DNA of 64,000 bases from Paracoccus laeviglucosivorans (lineage in GTDB: Bacteria; Pseudomonadota; Alphaproteobacteria; Rhodobacterales; Rhodobacteraceae): contig NZ_FXTK01000011.1 of the NCBI RefSeq assembly GCF_900182695.1, positions 1 to 64,000 of the forward strand, given 5' to 3'. Made by a program: the position numbers and the translations under genes. Below are positions 25,606 to 32,312 of the stretch, piece after piece (within the stretch, counting starts at the first letter, position 1; the number at the start of each line of letters is the position of its first letter). The notes under the pieces are model-generated. The model saw only the letters and a list, made by a program, of their open reading frames with translations, was not told the origin of the DNA and made no database searches.

Positions 25606-26603
25606 GTCACGCGACCCGGTGTTGCTGCGGTCGCCGTGACCTCGGGGATCGCGCCGCGTTCGTAATGCACGTTCAGGTCTTCGTGGATACCGGCATAGAC
25701 GTTGATCTGGCTGATCTCCTCCAGAATGTCGTCATTATCCTCGCGCGCCAGCAGGTCGATGATCTTTTGCATCCCCGTGCTTAGACCCAGCCCCATCAGC
25801 CCAAGAAATCCCGCCGAGACCGCAAGTATGGCCGAGGTGGTGACCCATCCCGGCTGAACCGTGCTGTGAAACAACCAGACCAGGATCACGTAGATCAGGA
25901 ACAGAAACCCCACCAACGCGGTCAGGCACGAAGCAACGCTTAGCGTCAGCAGGACATTCGGGGCCGAACTGACGATCAGGCGCTGCGCCAGATGCAGACG
26001 GCTTCCAAGCCCGCGGCGGCGGCCTTTCGTCAGGAAATCGGCATCCGCGCGATACAGGTTGATCGGGATCGACAGATCGCGCGGCGGAAAGCGCAGCGCC
26101 AACTGCTTTTCGGGCTGGTTCAGCAGCCGCGTCAGCAAGGCGCGCGGCATGGCAAGGGTCTGCATGAAACGCGCATTGACCCGGAAACCGCTGCCATTCC
26201 CGGCAACACCCAGCGCCATGTCAAGAAACGAGCTTTTGCCGCGATCCGCGATGACGATGCTGTTGGTGTCATGCGCCTGCAGGATCATCTGGCTGGCATC
26301 AAGAAAGTCCGTTTCGTTGATCGAGGCGATCAGCACCACATCGCCAATCGCTTCGGTCGCCAGCACGGCGCGCACCCGATAAGACCCCAACCCCTGACGC
26401 AACCGCAGCAATCGCAGATTGGCCACCGCACCAAAGGCCGCAGTCCAGTCGCTGCCGGCATCGGCGGGCACCGCCAGCAAGATCTCCCAATAGCGAAAGG
26501 TTGCGCCAAGCCGTCGTGCCAGTCGCTGCAACGCCTCGGCACTTTCCGCTGTCGGGGCAACGTCGTGAACGCAGGCCGAGATCAGAATGTCGTCGCGCAG
26601 CAT
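25602..26603 (-). CDS. Degenerate GtrB-like GT2 membrane protein
   Basis: 333 residues. The N-terminal 200 have a GT2 outline (start DDILISACVHDV, a domain ending before SIPINLYRADADF) but the metal-binding DxD is replaced, where the DxD strand should be the protein reads VVLIASINETDF. Two membrane helices follow (about 230-255 and 268-290), and then a short cytoplasmic tail, as in GtrB. It may be an inactive partner subunit or bind a lipid-linked sugar without turnover. Stop and start overlap with the FAD gene. Confidence 0.6.
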   Translation of the reverse strand: MLRDDILISACVHDVAPTAESAEALQRLARRLGATFRYWEILLAVPADAGSDWTAAFGAVANLRLLRLRQGLGSYRVRAVLATEAIGDVVLIASINETDFLDASQMILQAHDTNSIVIADRGKSSFLDMALGVAGNGSGFRVNARFMQTLAMPRALLTRLLNQPEKQLALRFPPRDLSIPINLYRADADFLTKGRRRGLGSRLHLAQRLIVSSAPNVLLTLSVASCLTALVGFLFLIYVILVWLFHSTVQPGWVTTSAILAVSAGFLGLMGLGLSTGMQKIIDLLAREDNDDILEEISQINVYAGIHEDLNVHYERGAIPEVTATAATPGRVT

Positions 26604-26621
26604 ATCCGGCCCCCTTTCATG

Positions 26622-27461
26622 TCAGACCACCTGCATCCGGGCATCGCGCAGCCTTGTCAGCGCGACGCCAAGCGCGGCGCAGGATTCCGGCCCGCTTGCG
26701 CGCATTTCGATCGAAAGCCAGCCCGCATAGGCGCTTTCGCGCAGGACCGAGACGATCCGGGCGGCGGTGCCGACATCGTTCGGTGCCAGCGTCAGTTGCG
26801 GCTCGGAAAGATGCGCATGGCCGATGATGTCGCTGTCCCGATTCATGATCTGCGGCAGGTCGGACAGTTCACCGTTGATGTGCAGGCTGCCGATATCCAG
26901 CGTCATGCAGAACCCCGGATGGGCGACATCCCGCACGATACCCGCCGTCACATCGGTATGCGTGGCAAAGTTCGTTCCATAGATCGCAGGGTTGGGCTCC
27001 AACCCCAAGCGACAGCCACAGGACTGGGCCAATCCGCCAAGCCTCGCGAAAATATCCGTCGCGATGCTTGCGGCCTCGGTCGGCGGCATGTCGTCCGGCA
27101 CCACCCTTTCACGCGGAGAACCCAGCACCAGATGCGGAATGCCAAGCGCCCCGGCCAGTCGGATCGCACGGGACAAAGCGGCGACATATGCCTGACGCTG
27201 CGCAGCATTACCGAAAAGCGCCACATCCTTGACGCCGAAAAGCAGCGATTGCATCGAGACGGGAACCAGCCCGGCAGCCTCGATCTCGGCCAGACGCTGA
27301 CGGATCAGATTTGGCGGCGGATCGAACGCATCGTCAGCGTCAGCGAAAAGCATCCCCGGCGCGATCTCGATGCCGGTGATGCCGTGCCCGGCCATCAGCC
27401 GATAGGCCTCCAGACGATCTGCGAACGGCCAGGCGATGTTGGAAACCGCAAACCCGCGCAT
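26622..27461 (-). CDS. Sugar-phosphate isomerase/epimerase-like TIM barrel
   Basis: 279 residues of the xylose-isomerase-like (AP endonuclease 2) fold. Strand ends carry FAVSNIAWPF, HGITGIEIAP, LGIPHLVLGSP, RLGLEPNP with a metal-ligand Glu, TLDIGSLHI with Asp, and IGHAHLSEPQL with His, and SIEMRA gives the last Glu. This is a full metal site, so an active isomerase, epimerase or dehydratase is likely. The start at 27461 lies four bases after the stop of the dehydrogenase gene. Confidence 0.8.
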   Translation of the reverse strand: MRGFAVSNIAWPFADRLEAYRLMAGHGITGIEIAPGMLFADADDAFDPPPNLIRQRLAEIEAAGLVPVSMQSLLFGVKDVALFGNAAQRQAYVAALSRAIRLAGALGIPHLVLGSPRERVVPDDMPPTEAASIATDIFARLGGLAQSCGCRLGLEPNPAIYGTNFATHTDVTAGIVRDVAHPGFCMTLDIGSLHINGELSDLPQIMNRDSDIIGHAHLSEPQLTLAPNDVGTAARIVSVLRESAYAGWLSIEMRASGPESCAALGVALTRLRDARMQVV

Positions 27462-27465
27462 GTGC

Positions 27466-28416
27466 CTAGCCCCCCGCTGCAAGGAATTGCTTCAGCCCCG
27501 CCAGCACCTGTTCTGCGCTGGCGGTGTAGCGCCCGGATTGGCCGAACAGGCTGGCATGACGGGTCTGCATGTCTTCGCGATGAATGCGGGCCGTGCTTTC
27601 GGGCATCTGCTCTCCGCGCAAAGCGGCGACCACGGTCTGCGCCTGCAGCGGTTCGGGCGCCAGATGCAGCAAAGACAGCCCTGCATCCATAGCATTGTCG
27701 ATGACATCCGACAGTTGCGACAGATCAAAGAACTGGAACTGCGATGCAGGATTGGTGAACCGTAGGGCCTCGAAGCCCGCTGCCTTGACTGCCGCGCCCA
27801 GTTGCTGCCTGTCATCCGAGGCATCGACCGCGTTGCGGTCCAGATGCCACATCGTCGTCACGTCGTCGAAGCGGTAAAAGGACATAAGCCGCGCCGCCGT
27901 CGCAGGTTCCAACGCCGCAGCAAGCGCGTCGCGCCGCTGGTGGGTCAGCATCGACGGAAGCGGGTTCATCAGATCGAACAGCATATTCTTGCGCAGGCCA
28001 TGCCCGAACAGCGCAGGTAGTCGCAGGATCAGATGGCGGTCGAAATTCTCGGCGCAGAACGCTTCAAGCCTGCGCCGGTTGCGCCCATAGGCAAGATCTT
28101 CCTCATAGGCGGTCGTGCCCTCATCCTGCCCATGGCCAAAGTCCTTGAGCGTCGCGATGGTCGAAATCAGCACCAGCTTTTTGGCCTTGATCCGCGACAA
28201 GTGCCCCATGATCTGATCGATGCGGGCCGTGTCATTTTGCGGCGCCCGGTTGGCTTCGACCATCGATCCCGGCGCGGCGGCGCAGACAACCGTGTCGAAA
28301 GTCACACCCGCAGATTCAGTAATATTAGAGGAATTGAAGAACGCGGAAAAATGTCTTTTCAGACGCAAATTCCCGCCGACAAAACCTGTCGCACCTATTA
28401 GCGCATCACCCGCCAT
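27466..28416 (-). CDS. NAD-dependent epimerase/dehydratase-like (extended SDR) protein
   Basis: 316-residue Rossmann protein. It has the GATGFVGGNL dinucleotide loop, VVCAAAPG, VLISTIATL for the catalytic Ser/Thr strand, and Y-GRN-R where the catalytic YxxxK motif should be, so the lysine is replaced by Arg. ILRLPALFGHGL follows, as in nucleotide-sugar epimerases. ATG 28416 is preferred to a GTG at 28428. It is the first gene of the seven-gene glycan operon; about 90 bases upstream sits an inverted repeat in AT-rich DNA. Confidence 0.75.
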   Translation of the reverse strand: MAGDALIGATGFVGGNLRLKRHFSAFFNSSNITESAGVTFDTVVCAAAPGSMVEANRAPQNDTARIDQIMGHLSRIKAKKLVLISTIATLKDFGHGQDEGTTAYEEDLAYGRNRRRLEAFCAENFDRHLILRLPALFGHGLRKNMLFDLMNPLPSMLTHQRRDALAAALEPATAARLMSFYRFDDVTTMWHLDRNAVDASDDRQQLGAAVKAAGFEALRFTNPASQFQFFDLSQLSDVIDNAMDAGLSLLHLAPEPLQAQTVVAALRGEQMPESTARIHREDMQTRHASLFGQSGRYTASAEQVLAGLKQFLAAGG

Positions 28417-28508
28417 GTCACCCGACACTTATTAACGCATACATAATAACACATATTGGGTTGCATCTCTGACATGTTTCGTCAAGCAACCCGCCTTGAT
28501 GGCGACAT
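28417..28508 (-). promoter_or_regulatory. AT-rich upstream region of the glycan operon with inverted repeat
   Basis: GGGTTGC (28458-28464) and GCAACCC (28486-28492) form 7-bp arms; inside them TGAC and GTCA form a second, smaller pair. TTGACG occurs within the repeat on the minus strand and the DNA toward the gene is very AT-rich. This is the likely promoter/operator of the operon; no known regulator site is recognised. Confidence 0.4.
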
Positions 28509-28733
28509 TTAGCGATGTCCTGCGAAACACGCATATGACAGTGCTACTGCCTTATAGGTCAGGTATTTAGTCCATTCATCCTGACCGCGCCGACCTGCCG
28601 CAAAGCACAGGTGCGCGCCGCAACAACCATATCGGCCGGGCGCAACCGACAGGGCAGCCACGCCGATAGAAGCGATGCGATGAAATCTGGTGATCCCGAC
28701 AGAACGGCCAATTCCAAGACTTATCAAGCCCAT
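28509..28733 (-). CDS. Possible small Cys-containing protein, doubtful
   Basis: An open frame of 74 residues from ATG 28733, with a Cys cluster (GRYGCCGAHLCFAAGRRG). No family is recognised and the ribosome site is poor. It could equally be a decayed fragment in the host-to-accessory boundary. The surrounding 28740-28870 region holds nothing else I can support. Confidence 0.25.
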   Translation of the reverse strand: MGLISLGIGRSVGITRFHRIASIGVAALSVAPGRYGCCGAHLCFAAGRRGQDEWTKYLTYKAVALSYACFAGHR

Positions 28734-28870
28734 CGCCCGGAAACAGGCTCGTTACTCGCCCCATGATAATCAATCACTTACGAGGCAGTCTGGAAACTAG
28801 CTCCGCCGCTGATCTGAGGCGACCTTGATCAACCATCAGGCCCCTGTAGGCCAACGATCACAAAGTAAGA

Positions 28871-28897
28871 TGTCCCGTAGATCTTTGATGCGGGACA
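28871..28897 (-). terminator. Hairpin after the 86-residue gene
   Basis: TGTCCCG / CGGGACA 7-bp stem with a 13-base loop, 12 bases past the stop at 28909; TCTTACTTT follows on the minus strand. Probable terminator of the small-gene cluster. Confidence 0.5.
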
Positions 28898-28908
28898 AAC
28901 GCTTCCAG

Positions 28909-29169
28909 CTAGGTTGCCAGGAGTAGAAGCTTACCGCGAACCTTTTTGAATTTTATTTGCCCGGCAAGCATGCGTTCCCTGACTTCAGCGTCCGTGCATC
29001 CGTATTGTTCGACATAGCGACCGTAAGCTATCCACCCAACGACATCGCTATGCTGCAGTTGCGAGATCACGTCGCGCAGATGTGCTCGAGCGTCGAGAAT
29101 TGATTCGCGCTCGAACATCCGCCTGCCCTCAAGGCTGTCGATCGAGCTTATAGGGTCACGATCATCCAT
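28909..29169 (-). CDS. Hypothetical 86-residue protein
   Basis: Hydrophilic, mixed-charge protein, mostly helical by eye (ILDARAHLRDVISQLQH), with a basic C-terminal end IKFKKVRGKLLLL. No known family recognised. It lies at the downstream end of a run of short minus-strand genes between the glycan operon and the prophage. Coding is supported by the open frame, an AGGT ribosome site and a terminator-like hairpin after the stop. Confidence 0.6.
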   Translation of the reverse strand: MDDRDPISSIDSLEGRRMFERESILDARAHLRDVISQLQHSDVVGWIAYGRYVEQYGCTDAEVRERMLAGQIKFKKVRGKLLLLAT

Positions 29170-29225
29170 GGGTCGTTTACCTAATCCATACGGACCGCCC
29201 TTCCATTAAAAATCTGAAAAGCAAC

Positions 29226-29492
29226 TCACGCTAGAGTTTTCCATCCATACGGCGGATGCCCCCATTTATCGGAAGCTCGTGCCCGGACTTGCTCAAGCGC
29301 CTTCTCCAGCGTCTCGGCATAGCTGTTTGCGGATGGGATGGTGATGACCGACCAGCGCCACGTCTCTGGCCGGTTGTGTTGGGTGATGTCCTTGAACACC
29401 CGACCCACGACCAGCCCATTCCGAAGCACTGTCCAATCGTCGGCGGATTCGATTTCAGCAAAGGTCTGGACGCGGGTCCACCGATCACCCAT
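29226..29492 (-). CDS. Hypothetical 88-residue protein
   Basis: Small soluble protein with a W-rich first half (DRWTRVQTF, DDWTVLRNGL, ETWRWSV) and a helical end (YAETLEKALEQVRAR). Such proteins are common in alphaproteobacterial prophage and accessory islands; no function is known. Its start overlaps the stop of the zinc-ribbon gene upstream, so translation is coupled. Confidence 0.65.
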   Translation of the reverse strand: MGDRWTRVQTFAEIESADDWTVLRNGLVVGRVFKDITQHNRPETWRWSVITIPSANSYAETLEKALEQVRARASDKWGHPPYGWKTLA

Positions 29493-29677
29493 CAGAAGCC
29501 CTGTGCAGAAGCCGCATTCGTTTGGGTGGCAAATTGCATATCAGCTGCGCCTAGCTTGCCGCACTTAGAGCATCGCGCTTTGTTCAGGACTTCCTGCCTG
29601 CTGACCGGACGGGGAAGTTGCACCTCGGCACGATGTCCGCAGCTGCATAGAATTGTGACGATGTATGGCTGAACCAT
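29492..29677 (-). CDS. Small zinc-ribbon protein
   Basis: 61 residues with two Cys pairs, CSCGHR near residue 12 and CSKCGK near residue 37, enough for one zinc ribbon. AAGGGA precedes the ATG. It probably binds zinc; a role in RNA or DNA binding is only a guess. It is co-translated with the next gene. Confidence 0.65.
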   Translation of the reverse strand: MVQPYIVTILCSCGHRAEVQLPRPVSRQEVLNKARCSKCGKLGAADMQFATQTNAASAQGF

Positions 29678-29750
29678 GTCTGATTCCCTTCTGCGCGCGA
29701 GCAGAACAGAATAGGAACGCCTCGTCCAGATTGTCAGTTGCTAGGCGGTG

Positions 29751-29785
29751 GCCCCTGCGACCAGAGAAAACTTCATCGCAGGGGC
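29751..29785 (-). repeat. Perfect 10-bp inverted repeat
   Basis: GCCCCTGCGA and TCGCAGGGGC with a 15-base loop, about 100 bases after the stop at 29892. There is no T tract in either direction. It could be a terminator of the upstream pair of genes or an RNA-stabilising hairpin. The rest of 29678-29891 shows no gene. Confidence 0.6.
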
Positions 29786-29891
29786 ATTGCGCTCGGAAGT
29801 GACCGGAAAGGGACAGCGTACCAACCAACCGCATATGATGGCTTTTGTTCCACGCTTTGGGGACACTCCACCTTAGCGCAGGGAGGCCGGT

Positions 29892-30122
29892 TCAGTCCCG
29901 CAAGCGTTGCATCTCTTCATCGATCTTGCGTTGCGTCTCAGCGTTGGCCTGATCGCCCAGGGCGATGTTGTCGATCAGAGAGGTTATGGCCGCTAAAGCT
30001 TCCGCGCGCTTCCAGCCTGCGGCAGCAGCTCGATCAAGCACCGCGAGAATATCGGCCTCGAGGTCCGCCTCGCAGTCCAAGAAACGATCATCATATTCGT
30101 CAGGATGCTTCGGCCCGCTCAT
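29892..30122 (-). CDS. Hypothetical 76-residue acidic protein
   Basis: Acidic N-terminus (PDEYDDRFLDCEADLEADI) followed by an Ala-rich helix and a charged helical end (NAETQRKIDEEMQRLRD). No family recognised. The start overlaps the upstream stop as TAATG, indicating coupled translation. Confidence 0.6.
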   Translation of the reverse strand: MSGPKHPDEYDDRFLDCEADLEADILAVLDRAAAAGWKRAEALAAITSLIDNIALGDQANAETQRKIDEEMQRLRD

Positions 30123-30367
30123 TATTCTGCCCTCACGTAAACCCCTGCCTCAATTAAGGCGTCGATAAATTTGTTACGGACGTCTTCCGCGTCTCCGCCA
30201 ACCTGTTCAAATTCCACAATGGCTCGGGCTGCTGCACGAAAGGCAGGGTCCTTCACGTTGCAGCGGCTTAGAAGGGCACGGCCCATAGAGTTCGTGTCAG
30301 CGACAATCCGGAAATGTCCGCTGGCGTCCTCGTAATTGACAGATCGAATGGGGCGGCCTAGGGGCAT
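30122..30367 (-). CDS. Hypothetical 81-residue protein
   Basis: Soluble protein, MPLGRPIRSVNYEDASG at the start and a helical end with NKFIDALIEAG. ATGGAGAAAG lies directly upstream as ribosome site, and a strong hairpin lies before that. First gene of a coupled pair with the acidic protein downstream. Function unknown. Confidence 0.6.
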   Translation of the reverse strand: MPLGRPIRSVNYEDASGHFRIVADTNSMGRALLSRCNVKDPAFRAAARAIVEFEQVGGDAEDVRNKFIDALIEAGVYVRAE

Positions 30368-30391
30368 GAACTTTCTCCATGAGGGAAGTCA

Positions 30392-30415
30392 GGCCCTCGC
30401 CTGAGGGTGAGGGCC
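30392..30415 (-). terminator. Hairpin just upstream of the 81-residue gene
   Basis: GGCCCTC / GAGGGCC 7-bp stem, extendable by GGAA / TTCC outside it. It lies about 25 bases before the start codon, so it may be an attenuator or the end of an upstream transcript. Confidence 0.5.
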
Positions 30416-30436
30416 TTCCCCCGGCCGTCGGAGTTT

Positions 30437-30481
30437 GGACACTGTCAACGACTAGGCAGTCAACGATGCGTCGGCAGTGTC
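30437..30481. repeat. Inverted repeat with internal direct repeat
   Basis: GACACTG (30438-30444) pairs with CAGTGTC (30475-30481), and GTCAACGA occurs twice inside (30444-30451, 30459-30466). It lies beside the SRAP remnant. A protein site or a recombination scar are both possible. Confidence 0.45.
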
Positions 30482-30550
30482 GTTCCGGCGACTAACAAAA
30501 TCCTATGTGATGAGGAGGAGCGCACCATCCGGCAGCGGGCGCTGCATCGA

Positions 30551-30817
30551 TTAAGCGTCGGGCCACGGCAAAATCAGCCAATCCTGCCATTCCTCGGGCC
30601 TCCGCAGGATCACCGGCGTAGCCTTGGGATGAACGGCCCCTACCTCGGCATTCGGCGGGCCGGACAGGAAGCCGAACAGGTGTCGGTTGTCTCGACGTCC
30701 TTCACCTTTCGGATGCTGGTCCAGCAGCGAACGCAGATGCCTGCGAAGAACATCGGCGAACCATCCGCAGGCGCAAACCAGGCGGGCTTCTTGTCTGCCC
30801 CCGGTTAGCTTAACCAT
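30551..30817 (-). pseudogene. Remnant of an SRAP (YedK/HMCES-like) peptidase gene
   Basis: The C-terminal half of this 88-residue frame reads like the end of an SOS-response-associated peptidase: FLSGPPNAEVGAVHPKATPV then ILRRPEEWQDWL and PWPDA. The catalytic Cys2 and the rest of the roughly 220-residue family are missing, and the N-terminal half is unrelated Arg-rich sequence. It is most likely a truncated gene, perhaps cut when the accessory DNA came in. Confidence 0.5.
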
Positions 30818-30957
30818 ACAGGGAGTTTAATAAAGTCAACCTAAATTTACAAACTTGTTCGATTTCCGCTCAATACTGAACAATGGGTTACCGAACGTTT
30901 GCAAACCATATCGCGCGGTGCAGAATGCGGAATGTAATCCGCGAAAGGTTGGATCAG

Positions 30958-31158
30958 ATGGCAGGCATTGGTGAGGCAAAGCGTGCAATATCCGCAGCGC
31001 TGAAAAAGATGGTGGAAAGCCAGCACGATGATCGCCCGCTAGATGCGGTGAGCATCGCGCAAGTGTATGGTGAGACCGACGACGAGCTAGAAGAGCTGCG
31101 CAACTATATAGTGGCCGAAGCAGCTCGTCTGGGATACCGCGCTCCGATCGCTCCATAA
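30958..31158 (+). CDS. Small plus-strand hypothetical protein
   Basis: 66 residues, helical and acidic (IGEAKRAISAALKKMVESQH, ETDDELEELRNYIVAEAARL). ATG 30958 is chosen since GAAAGG lies nine bases before it; the frame is open back to 30883. It is divergent from the minus-strand genes on its left, with an AT-rich gap (30818-30882) that may carry promoters for this gene. Function unknown. Confidence 0.5.
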   Translation: MAGIGEAKRAISAALKKMVESQHDDRPLDAVSIAQVYGETDDELEELRNYIVAEAARLGYRAPIAP

Positions 31159-31296
31159 GGTGGGATTCACCGCCCTGAACGCAGAGCAGATGGCACGTCC
31201 AGAATCATTCTTTACGAAGTCCCGCGGAAACCTTAGGTCTATGACAAGCGCGCTGCCTAACGGGATTCCTCTAAGACATCGCCGTCGCCGCAACCC

Positions 31297-31551
31297 TCAT
31301 TTACTGGTTATGACTCCTGACACTACGGGCGATTTCTGCCTGCGCTTTGCTTTTTCCGGTTTCGCGCTTGGAGGCTGTGGGAGGGACTGTACAAGTGCCT
31401 TTCTGGCAAGTCGCGCGGCTTTGAGAAAAGCAGTTCGCTCGTTCCGTTCACGGGTCTCTTCGGAAGTGATATGCCGGGACTCGGCGGTCGTCCGATCCAT
31501 TACCGTTTGCTTGGTAACGGGTTTGAATAAGCTCTCGGCTTTCGGTGTCAT
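31297..31551 (-). CDS. Hypothetical 84-residue basic protein
   Basis: Very basic and hydrophilic: N-terminal SLFKPVTKQTVMDRTTAESR, central ETRERNERTAFLKAARLARK, and a Lys/Pro-rich tail. GAGG precedes the ATG. It directly follows the terminator of the cold-shock gene, so it has either its own promoter or read-through. No family recognised; nucleic-acid binding is possible from the charge only. Confidence 0.6.
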   Translation of the reverse strand: MTPKAESLFKPVTKQTVMDRTTAESRHITSEETRERNERTAFLKAARLARKALVQSLPQPPSAKPEKAKRRQKSPVVSGVITSK

Positions 31552-31566
31552 ATCTACCTCAAGAAA

Positions 31567-31594
31567 AGACCCGACCTGTTGCCGGGCCGGGTCT
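31567..31594 (-). terminator. Rho-independent terminator of the cold-shock gene
   Basis: AGACCCG / CGGGTCT stem followed by TTTTCTT on the minus strand, just after the csp stop. The T tract ends about 10 bases before the next gene's ATG. Confidence 0.85.
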
Positions 31595-31600
31595 AATCAA

Positions 31601-31807
31601 TTATGCGAGCGCCAGGTTTCGGGCGGATTCGCGACCGTCTCTGCCGGATTCGATGTCGAAAGTGACGCGCTGCCCATCAGCAATTGTCGTGAGATTGGCG
31701 CGTTCAACAGCGGAAATGTGCAGGAACACATCTTTTCCGCCGTTTTCCGGTGCGATGAACCCGAAACCTTTGGTAGGGTTGAACCATTTCACGGTGCCAT
31801 TTGCCAT
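31601..31807 (-). CDS. Cold-shock protein (CspA family)
   Basis: 68-residue single-stranded nucleic-acid-binding protein, an RNA chaperone. Both RNP motifs are present, KGFGFI (RNP1) and DVFLHI (RNP2), with the family start NGTVKWFNP. Full family length. GGAG lies eight bases before the ATG at 31807; the frame stays open for 66 more codons but that part is unrelated and should be leader RNA. The leader contains a stem-loop, which fits thermosensing control known for csp mRNAs. It may be a host or an island gene. Confidence 0.93.
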   Translation of the reverse strand: MANGTVKWFNPTKGFGFIAPENGGKDVFLHISAVERANLTTIADGQRVTFDIESGRDGRESARNLALA

Positions 31808-31852
31808 CGTGATTTCTCCATTTTGCATGTCGCCCGCAGAATGCGACGACCC

Positions 31853-31884
31853 GGCCTCAGTCAAGCCAAAACACGACTGAGACC
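31853..31884 (-). promoter_or_regulatory. Stem-loop in the csp leader
   Basis: CTCAGTC / GACTGAG with flanking GG-CC pairs and a 12-base loop, about 50 bases before the csp ATG. csp mRNAs are often controlled by leader structure, so a regulatory role is plausible. The sequence from 31890 to 32030 holds nothing else I recognise. Confidence 0.45.
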
Positions 31885-32149
31885 GAAAGGAGACAGGTGT
31901 ATAGGGGAATAACATAGCTCGGCTAACATGGACCGAAGCGCCGCAGTTAGCAAGGATTATTCGGGTGACGTGTCCTTGCCGGGCTACCCGAGTAGGAATC
32001 CTCAAGCGAGCTTGGTCGATCCCGAATTTTATTAGTGAGCCTATTCAGACTGGTAGCCGCGCACTTCGCGGTGTGGCACCTATTTACGTTTATTTGAGTA
32101 TTCTCAAAGAAAGATACGTGCTACCCAAGTTATGAGAAGGTGACAGAAG

Positions 32150-32180
32150 GAAGCGGGCGGGTGTCCCCCCGCTTCTTTTT
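32150..32180 (+). terminator. Orphan plus-strand rho-independent terminator
   Basis: GAAGCGGG / CCCGCTTC stem with a 10-base loop followed by TTTTTC on the plus strand only. No plus-strand gene precedes it for about 1 kb, so an unannotated transcript should end here. In the 120 bases before it are two small hairpins: CCGCG-CACTT-CGCGG (32056-32070) and TTTGAG-TATT-CTCAAA (32093-32108). Confidence 0.75.
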
Positions 32181-32312
32181 CATTTGATGGCCCGTTTTCT
32201 ACGCATGTTCATCGTAACGCAATCCGAGTGCATTTCGGTTTACTAACTGAATTGTTGCAATGGGTTTCTTACTCAATGAATACCTCCTTCGGCGCGCCGA
32301 TGGAGGCCACGA

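Noticed and set aside
28429-28908. Search for a tRNA gene as integration site at the left edge
   Set aside because: No cloverleaf or TTCGAATC-type T-loop can be seen on either strand, so a tRNA attachment site is not supported within the window.
31808-32005. N-terminal extension of the cold-shock protein by 66 codons
   Set aside because: The family begins at MANGTVKWF with a good ribosome site; the extension contains the leader hairpin and unrelated residues.
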